This document shows positions 57,091 through 64,000 of a stretch of DNA of 64,000 bases, in pieces. Source of the DNA: Schistocerca nitens (Eukaryota > Arthropoda > Insecta > Orthoptera > Acrididae); assembly GCF_023898315.1 (NCBI RefSeq), contig NC_064616.1, forward strand, positions 291,241,205 to 291,305,204. Reading direction: 5' to 3'. Each line of letters opens with the position of its first letter. Within the stretch, counting starts at the first letter, position 1. The notes beneath the pieces were generated by a model. The model saw only the letters and a program-made list of their open reading frames with translations, was not told where the DNA came from and made no database searches. A program made the translations under genes and the position numbers.

Positions 57091-57146
57091 TTTACAGTCA
57101 TTTCAATTCCACATCAAGTTGAAGCTTCTGCAGATGTAAATGTTAC

Positions 57147-58095
57147 TTAACCCTTATATGGTGTCTTGTGTCTTTTTAGACCCCTAAGGCTCGTTGAACT
57201 ACAAAGAAACACTCTTAATGTGGACTGTGGAAACACTCTTTTCATCCACCAGATGTGCTTTTTATGGGCTTTTATTATAACTCAGTAAAATGTTTATGGT
57301 TATATCATGATAATACAATAATTCGAAATTTTTGAAATGTGGTCAGAAAATACGCGAGCTATGCAATATGTGTTTTTCAGTGTTATATTTCATCTTTACT
57401 ACAAAAATAAAAACTTAGCAGCAGTGCACCTTCTAAACCATCATTTATATGTCCATTGTTGTAAACAGTTCGATGAAAATATATACACAGGCATTATTCT
57501 CACAAATTCACAGTTAGGAATCGCATTTTGTTGTAGTAATATGTGGTACCATATTTTATTCATCATGCATGATGATAAATATTTTGAAAGGGACTACAGT
57601 CTCAACTAGGCTTTTGCAGATTTACAGAAGAGTGATAATGATAATGAATCATTTTTTGGAAATGAGGAAGAGAGTGATGCTGATGTAGGTATAACAGAGA
57701 GAGATATACAGGTCAGAGAAGTAGTGGATGTGAGTGATTGTGAAAAAGATAATAATGGTATTCAGGAAGCTAGTTTATCTACTCTACCTACTATTATACC
57801 TTGAAGTGGACAGATAACATATGACATAGTGTCACCTGATGTGCACAAGCAGGTTTAAAGGAATGTAATATATAAAACTGCATCTATTACATGTCATGAC
57901 ACCTTAGACCTCAGTTAGAGACAATGTTCCAAGTCTGAAACGAAAATGGTGTGATTCCTGCCCAAGGTCAAAGGACAGGAAAGTGAATGAACAGTGTGAT
58001 GAGTGTCACAAGTTTGTCTGTAAAGAACATGTCAGAGAAACAGTGTTGTGTAATGATTGTTCATCATCTGATGTGAAGAGCAAGTAGAAATTTAT
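57147..58095 (+). mobile_element. piggyBac-type transposon, deleted copy
   Basis: It begins at TTAA (57147-57150), the piggyBac target, followed by cccttatatggtg. An acidic stretch (DNDNESFFGNEEESDADVGI at about 57640) resembles the transposase N-terminus. The C-terminal Cys-rich zinc domain is clear at about 57940-58085 (CDSCPRSKDRKVNEQCDEC, then HKFVCKEHVRETVLCNDC). The central DDD catalytic domain is missing and the right end is not found, so this is an internally deleted, non-autonomous copy. Confidence 0.75.
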
Positions 58096-58219
58096 TTCTA
58101 ACACAATTGCTTAAATGTGAAATCACACATCGCATCAGTTAATTGCAGTATTGTTACATAGTGTGTCATATAGGAATATTTTGTCTTCGCAGTAAATGAT
58201 AACAGCCAAACAGTTGCAG

Positions 58220-58665
58220 AATAAAGATTTATTGAAATCCTTGACCACGGTTTCGGTGCATCTAAATATACTTTCATCAGAAGCAAAAAACACCTGAACA
58301 GCAAGACACCTTACTTAGCAAAAATCTTAGCAACATAACTGAGATAGAAGGAAAAAAACACTTACAGCTTTAAGTAACCATGAAAATTACCAAAGTATTA
58401 CAAGCACAGAAACTTTTAGTCACTTACTAAAATCACATCCTACAGTGGAGATGCATAAAACTATCGTGCCAAAGGCGTCGTCAGTAGTTACAATTAAAAT
58501 ATCACCTCTATCTGTACAGCATAATTATAAGGAGATCATCGATGCGAACACGGCATACTATCAGTACTTAGCCTGTGAACTAGTATGAAGAGGGTGTGGA
58601 AACACTAGGGCAGACAATTTCACCGAGGGAGGGCTCTTGTGGTATGCGCGAGAATCTCGCGCAAG
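58220..58665 (+). repeat. Left pseudo-LTR of the Penelope-like element
   Basis: Its reverse complement matches 59565-60000: atgcataaaac-atcgtgccaa, ggcgtc, ctgtacagcataattata, cctgtgaactagtatgaaga and caatttcaccgagggagggc are all shared. Confidence 0.85.
58249..58280 (-). ncRNA. Candidate hammerhead ribozyme core (left pseudo-LTR)
   Basis: On - CTGATGA (58280-58274) is followed, after a short stem-loop-sized stretch, by CGAAAC (58255-58250), the two conserved core boxes of a hammerhead. Penelope-like elements are known to carry hammerhead motifs in their pseudo-LTRs. The pairing of the enclosed stem looks imperfect, so activity is uncertain. Confidence 0.5.
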
Positions 58666-59049
58666 TTAAAGTCTATGATACATACTAGCGAAAACGAACA
58701 AAATGTTGTAAATCGAAACCATCTGTTGTCATGAATAAGAAACATAACAGAATCATTTAAACGACACATACACATCGAAAACCGAGAACAACAATCATCA
58801 AAAATACGTAAAATCCCAACAAGACAGGAAAGGAGCATCTCACCAGCATCAACAGACAAGAAAACTAGCTTCTAGTCAGCCAGACTGTATTAAGTCAGAG
58901 CAAGAAGGGGTTTGAAACTATGCTAAAAAATTTTGTTTCTAAGCTGCACCTGTTCATTAAGAATAAATCCATCTTTTTGAGATAGATGTTTGAAAATTTC
59001 TAATTTCTGGAACAGGTCCACTTTGTAACCCTTACTCCGTGTAGCAACT

Positions 59050-59480
59050 CTATGTCATCCACGGCATATATTGTAAGGGCAATAGACGTTCATCAAACGT
59101 GGAATTGTACACGTTTTCCCCATTTTTGCCTAGTATGTGTTCTTCATATCTTACTTTAATGGGTCTACCTGTCTGTCCAAAGAAATTGTTGGGGCAGTCG
59201 TTACAAGTAATTTTGTAAACTCCAGATTTAATGTCGAGTTCTTCCCGTGCCCCAGTAGTATGAATCACTCTTTGTTTTAAAATATTGTTTACGGAAAAGG
59301 CAACTCTGTACCCGTACTGCTTCTGTAGAAGTCTCCTTATCTTGCAAGAAACGTTCCACAAAAAATGGAATAGAAATAAAGTTATTTCCCTCACTCTTTA
59401 TAGCCCTGTTATCTCCTAGGACACAGGCTAATTGTTGTTCATAGTTTCTATTGTATTCGGGTGTTTTAAATGGTTCTGAT
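59050..59480 (-). pseudogene. Penelope-like GIY-YIG endonuclease end
   Basis: On -, KTPEYNRNYEQQLACVL at the upstream side continues in another frame as REITLFLFHFLWNVSCKIRR, then ELDIKSGVYKITCNDCPNNF and FFGQTGRPIKVRYEEH. This is the Cys-containing GIY-YIG domain linker and catalytic region (GVYKI and the following GQTGR). At least one frameshift at about 59394 separates it from the reverse transcriptase end. Non-functional. Confidence 0.8.
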
Positions 59481-59564
59481 ATTTTAATTTATTAAAACTG
59501 AAGGTTTAAGTTAGCACAACCATTAAAATTTTGATGCGCATGACTATATATCCTGTAGTTTTAA

Positions 59565-60000
59565 TGCACGTGAATGTCTCGCGCTTACAACAAGTGCCCT
59601 CCCTCGGTGAAATTGTCTGCCCTAGTGCTTCCACACCCTCTTCATACTAGTTCACAGGCTAATTACTGATAGTATGCCGTGTTAGCATCGACCATCTCTT
59701 TATAATTATGCTGCACAGATGGAGGTGATATTTTAATTTAAACTACTGATGGCGCCTTTGGCACGATTGTTTTATGCATCTCCACTGCAGGATGTGATTT
59801 TAGTAAGTGACTAAAAGTTTTTGTGCTTGTAATACTTCGGTAATTTTCATGGTTACTTAAAGCTATAAGTGTTTCTTTTTCCTTTTATCTCAGTTATGTT
59901 GCTAGGTTTTTTGCTAATGAAGATGTCTTCCTGTCCAGGTGTATTTTTGTGTCTGATGAAGATATATTTAGATGTACCGAATTCTATTAATAAATAACTT
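59565..60000 (-). repeat. Right pseudo-LTR of the Penelope-like element
   Basis: Inverted partner of 58220-58665. A second, more decayed hammerhead core (CTGATGA at 59953-59959, CGAA at 59978-59981) lies near its outer end on +. Confidence 0.85.
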
Positions 60001-60365
60001 CAGAATGAGGCCATTCATGGTATTATATAATTTGCAAAATTACTAGCATTACTGAGATGTTAACAAGTGTAACACTAGAAAGGACTGTGCTCAGATCACT
60101 CATTGATGCTTAACATTTTCACACAGGTCCTTTGCTTAGTCAAGTTTGCTACAGTCAGTACTTACAACATTAAACACTGATGATGCCACCCACAGTTGGT
60201 TCCACAGTCCACAGTTCCTTGTCTATCAAAGTAATTGCTGTTACTTTAGATGTGTTGGTGTGCCACCAGGCAAGTGGAAACCAGAACAGTGTTACTCATT
60301 GAGATATATTGTTACATCTGCTCTGATCTCCAGTTGCACAACGACAATGTTCAACAGAAAAGACA
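60001..60365. other. Short unassigned stretch before the gypsy LTR
   Basis: No motif recognised. The left end of the gypsy LTR may lie in here. Confidence 0.3.
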
Positions 60366-60632
60366 TGCAGTAGCCACCAGAAAGATCGCGGGAGGCGCAC
60401 ATCAGCACGGCGCGTCACGGACGGTAGTTGCCGCAAGTAGAGTCCCGTCCACCAGAGGGCACGCGAGAATTCGGACGCGGCCTCTGCCGGCGTAACAACA
60501 ACAACAACAACAACAACAACAACTCAGGCAGCACGGGCCGTGCACAGTCAGTTAACATCGAGCATGCCTTGGGCACAGTCCCGGTCTACGCCAATTAAAG
60601 TTCGACGTAAACGTGAACAGTGTTATTACACA
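60366..60632 (+). repeat. Probable 5' LTR (3' part) of a gypsy retrotransposon
   Basis: GC-rich DNA with an (aac)n run (60495-60522) ends in ttattacaca. It is followed at once by attggcgacgag, the usual gypsy primer-binding-site position. The gag ATG lies about 70 bp downstream. The left end of the LTR is not located and the downstream LTR is outside the window. Confidence 0.6.
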
Positions 60633-60701
60633 ATTGGCGACGAGTAGGGTCGTTCTTTCACGTGTTGCGTCGTTGTTCCGGTTTCGCAGCTTCTCCACGG
60701 C

Positions 60702-61540
60702 ATGGAGGATTTAGTGCGGGTTTTGGCTGAGCAGCAGACGGAGCTCATGGCCACCATGAAACAAGTGCTTCCGGCGTTGCTCTCCACGCAGTCTGCTCCA
60801 GCGCCGTTCCCTCCTCCCTTTCCCCCGTATGACGAGACGGCGGAGGATTGGGACGCATATGAACATCGCCTTCGGCAGCATTTCCAGGCGTTTCATGTTG
60901 CCGATGCGGAGGTATGTCGTGCTCTCTTCTTGTCTTGGGTATCTCCCTCGCTAGCCCCATCAGTCTTACCGAGCGTGGGCCGCTACCCGGCACGGTCTTA
61001 GTCGCAAGTGTCATTTTGTCACGGAAGGTCGCGAGATTCGTATGCCCACGTTATGGTACGCGACGTCATTGTTCGTTCGGCCTCTGATAGGGAGGTCCGG
61101 CAACGGGCCCTGCAGTTAGAAGACCCTTTCCTCGAGGAAGTCCTGTCCATTGCTGAATCGTATGAAGTCTCTCACGCCGCAGGTCAACAGCTGGAAGCGT
61201 GGTGCGACGTCGCGGCGGTTCTGGGCGGCGCGGCTGCGTCCACTGCGTCCGGGGTGGACGACGTGCGAGGGGTACAATCCGGCCGTTACGGCCGCTCCCG
61301 CACGGCGCGTAAACAGAATTCCGGCCGCCGGTCCCTGTTGCCGTCCTGTGCGTCGTGCTATATACATCACGATCGGCCAGAGTGCCCCCAGCGTTGGGCA
61401 GTTTGTCGCAAATGTAATAAAAAAGGTCACATTGCTAAAGTTTGCCGCTCAGCCTCAAAAGAATCGAAGGAAGCAGGTACAGAGGACATGGACGTTGACA
61501 TTCAGGAAGTTTCATCGGGCCAGGCTCCCGACGCATCGGC
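60702..61540 (+). pseudogene. Gypsy retrotransposon gag
   Basis: It starts MEDLVRVLAEQQTELMATMK, with a Pro-rich stretch and a capsid segment (DAYEHRLRQHFQAFHVADAE). A stop at 61001 breaks the frame. The following frame contains the capsid end (VIVRSASDREVRQRALQLED) and two Cys knuckles (CASCYIHHDRPECP and CRKCNKKGHIAKVC at about 61395-61445). Gag would package the retroelement RNA. A deletion or shift at about 61000 inactivates it. Confidence 0.85.
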
Positions 61541-64000
61541 ACGCAAACTCCTTATCGAGGTGTCGGTTCTGTCGCGCCGGTTACAACTGCAAGTAGATAC
61601 GGGCGCGGCAGTTTAGTTGTTGAATGCACAAACTTATTCCGACCTTGGATCGCCCCCCTTGGCGCCAGTTTACCGGCGTCTACGCGGTTATGGTAAACAG
61701 TTCATTCCCCTACTGATTCAATTCACTACCGACGTGACTTACAAATCAGTCACTCGGCCTATTACTTTTATTGTTGTCAGTGACGCGAGCTCCGCTAACC
61801 TTTTTGGCCTGGATGCCTTTCAAGCTTTCGGTTTTTCTATCGCTGACACCATACAGTTGGTCTCTGAAGACGTTACCTATCAATCGTTAGAATCTTTGAT
61901 CTCAGACTTTCCAGATATCTTTGAGGAGGGCCTGGGACGTGTTTCAGATTTTGAAGTTCACATAACGTTGAAGGCGTCGGCTCGCCCGCGTTTCCTACGC
62001 GCGAGGCAGATCCCCTTGGCTCTCCGCCCTCAGGTAAAGGAAGAGCTAGACCGGCTGACAGCCCTAGGGGTAGTTCTTCCCATTTCTTCTAGTGAGTGGG
62101 CTTCGCCCCTCGTTATTGTAAGGAAGCCCTCGGGAAAATTACGTCTTTGTGGCGATTTCAAGGCCACCATTAATTCCCAATTGGTGGTGGACACCTATCC
62201 TTTGCCTCGTGCTGATGAATTGTTCTCCGCCGTGGCGGGAGGCCAATATTTTTCGAAAATCTATCTTTCGGAGGCTTATCATCAGATACCACTTGATGAG
62301 GACTCCAAACGGCTGGCGGTCATAAACACCCCGTTTGGCCTTTACCAATATCAGCGGTTGGCCTTCGGAATATCCAGTGCCCCGGCGATATTCCAGCGTT
62401 ATCTTGTGCACGTCACGTCGACAATCCCTCATTGTATTAATTACCTGAATGACATAGTCACAGGCCGCAGCACGAAGGAACACTTGCACAACCTTCGCAC
62501 CCTCCTTCTCAAATTCAGGTCTGTGGGCTTGCATTGCAACCTGCATAAGTCAAACTTCTTCCAACCGTCCATTGAGTATGTGGGCTACACCATCTCTCAG
62601 CACAGCGTCCAGCCACTAGGAAGTTAGGTCCAAGGTATCGTCGACCTTCCTTGGCCCGCTTCGCTGAAAGAGTTACAAGCTTTTTTAGGCAAGATAGCCT
62701 ATTACCACCGCTTCACTCCCAGGGCTTCCACCATAGCCCACCCCCTGCACTGCCTTCTGCGCAAGGGTGTTCCTTTTGATTGGTCGCTTGCATGCGAGCG
62801 AGCGTTCAACTCGTTGAACGGCCTCCTCACGTCAGTGCCTTGTTTGGCTACTTTTGACCCCCATAAGCCGTTGGTCCTGGCTACAGATGCTTCGCAGTAT
62901 GGAGTGGGGGCGGTCCTGGCCCATCGCAACGCAGATGGTTCCGAGCAACCACTGGCGTTTGCGTCTAAAACTCTTAGTCCCGCGCAGGCCCATTACTCCC
63001 AGGTGGAAAAAAGAGGCTTTGGCCATTGTCTACGCTGTTACCAAGTTTCACCCTTTCTTGTATGGCACGAAGTTTCAGTTAATCACTGACCATAAGCCGC
63101 TAATATCGTTATTTGGCCCCGCCTCTCAGATTCCGGATAGGGCGGCCCACAGACTACAGCGCTGGGCCTTGTTCCTCTCTAAGTACCATTATGACATTCA
63201 TTTTCGCCCTAGCGAACAGCATGCCAATGCCGACGCTCTTTCCCGTCTTCCGGTGGGCCCGGATCCTAAGTTCGATCGAGAGGAGATTATGTGCTTTCAT
63301 TTGGATGTGGCATCCCGCCAAGCGGTTGATGGCTTGCCAATCACTACTTCTAGAGTGGCCAGGGAAACGGCAGCTGACCCGGTTCTCCGGCAAGTAGTTC
63401 GCCTCATTCAGCAGGGGTGGTCATCCCGCCCTCCAGGCCGGGCCTTGGACCCTCTTCGTAATTATTTTATTCTACGAGACCACCTCTCGGTCTTGGAAGG
63501 AGTTCTCCTTCTGGCTACCAACGATACAGCTCCTCGCATGGTTGTTCCTGCCAGTTTACGAAGGGAGGTCCTCACGTTATTACATGCGGGGTACTGGGGT
63601 GTTTCCCGTACTAAAACCTTGGCTTGCAGACATGTGTACTGGCCCGGTATTGACAGAAATTGAGCACTTGGTGGCCGCCTGTTCCCAGTGTGCGAGCCAA
63701 CAGGCATCTCCCAGGGCAGCGTTCTCTTCCTGGCCGCCGGCAACCCAAGCATGGGAACGTGTTCACATCGATTTTGTGGGCCCGTTTCTCAATGGCTTTT
63801 GGCTCATTGTCATTGATGCTTATTCCCAATTCCCATATGTGGTTCGCTGCTCCTCAACCACTTCAGAAGTTGCAATCCAGGCACTAGCAAAAATCTTTTC
63901 TGTGGAAGGTCTGCCAATCACCCTGGTCTCGGACAATGGACCGCAGTTTATTTCGCAGACCTTCCAGGATTTTTGTAGGCGCTTCGGTATTCGGCACATT
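61541..64000 (+). pseudogene. Gypsy retrotransposon pol (protease, RT, RNase H, integrase), runs off the window
   Basis: The protease active site is at about 61590 (LQVDTGAAV), with a stop right after it. The RT starts at about 61900: the first catalytic Asp position is Tyr (SKIYLSEAYHQI at about 62260) and the YxDD pair reads YLND (about 62441), so two catalytic residues are lost. A stop at 62627 and a frameshift at about 63010 follow. RNase H is at about 62870-63240 (ATDASQYGVGAVL, YGTKFQLITDHKPLISL, HANADALSRLPVG), the HHCC domain at about 63580 (LLHAGYWGVSRTKTL), and the integrase core from about 63750 (WERVHIDFVGPF, SDNGPQF). It is cut off at 64000. Confidence 0.9.

Larger units (their letters stand above)
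58220..60000 (-). mobile_element. Penelope-like element with inverted pseudo-LTRs
   Basis: Two ~440-bp arms (58220-58665 and 59565-60000) are inverted copies of each other. They enclose the 3' end of a Penelope gene on -. Inverted terminal pseudo-LTRs are a known arrangement of this class. Only the endonuclease end of the ORF remains (59050-59480). Both arms hold a CTGATGA/CGAA hammerhead-type core near their outer ends. The inner arm ends also share gagggagggc and the adjacent gaaattgtctgccc. Confidence 0.75.

Noticed and set aside
57600-57800. An acidic stretch that might be a host regulatory protein
   Set aside because: The following Cys-rich domain and the TTAA start identify it as piggyBac.

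Overview
The window reads as repeat-rich, intron-bearing nuclear DNA of an insect. I found no convincing host gene, rRNA or tRNA gene, CRISPR array or bacterial operon. Several dispersed copies of a tRNA-derived SINE (B box GGTTCGAA or GGTTCGAT, a 'cctaaggacatcacacac' body, a 'ccatttgaacc' tail) resemble, from memory, the very abundant SINE of grasshoppers and locusts. An orthopteran such as Schistocerca is therefore my best guess, not a proven assignment. Almost everything recognisable is mobile-element DNA, much of it nested.

Region 1 (1-22.5 kb). A 13.6-kb Polinton/Maverick (6748-20373) has terminal inverted repeats of about 290-320 bp and a 6-bp target duplication (agcgtc). It lies inside a Tc1/mariner element whose two pieces sit at 5694-6747 and 20374-20455. 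It carries a decayed protein-primed family B DNA polymerase gene on + (9.1-13.8 kb). On - it carries decayed virion genes: major capsid at 15.8-17.4 kb and minor capsid at 17.5-18.2 kb. Between its left end and position 1 lies a second, inverted copy of the polymerase gene (1557-4955), fused directly to the integrase end of a gypsy-type retrotransposon.

Region 2 (22.9-34.6 kb). A composite Polinton: left terminal repeat, an older polymerase copy with four phase-consistent upstream exons, a small Polinton ORF and a retroviral-type integrase (all +). It then runs head-on into the 5' half of a fourth polymerase copy on -, which ends at another Polinton terminal repeat.

Region 3 (34.6-54.4 kb). 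Mostly old, unannotatable DNA with gypsy fragments, a long foldback repeat (39.35-40.8 kb) and a three-level nest. A Penelope-like element is split by a PIF/Harbinger transposon (TAA duplication), which is split by a non-LTR retrotransposon with an uninterrupted 1012-codon endonuclease/reverse transcriptase ORF and an 11-bp target duplication. This LINE is the only element here that looks intact at protein level.

Region 4 (54.4-64 kb). Remnants of Tc1, hAT and piggyBac transposons, then a second Penelope-like element with inverted terminal pseudo-LTRs that hold hammerhead-ribozyme-like cores, then a gypsy retrotransposon (LTR end, gag, protease, RT, RNase H, integrase) that leaves the window.

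The most interesting structures are the multi-exon Polinton polymerase gene with a small basic first exon, the inverted duplication of an already-dead polymerase gene and its gypsy fusion, repeated YY1/CRE-like modules in the Polinton ends, and a duplicated small Cys/His ORF near the right Polinton end. Percent identities and family names are by eye and need searches.
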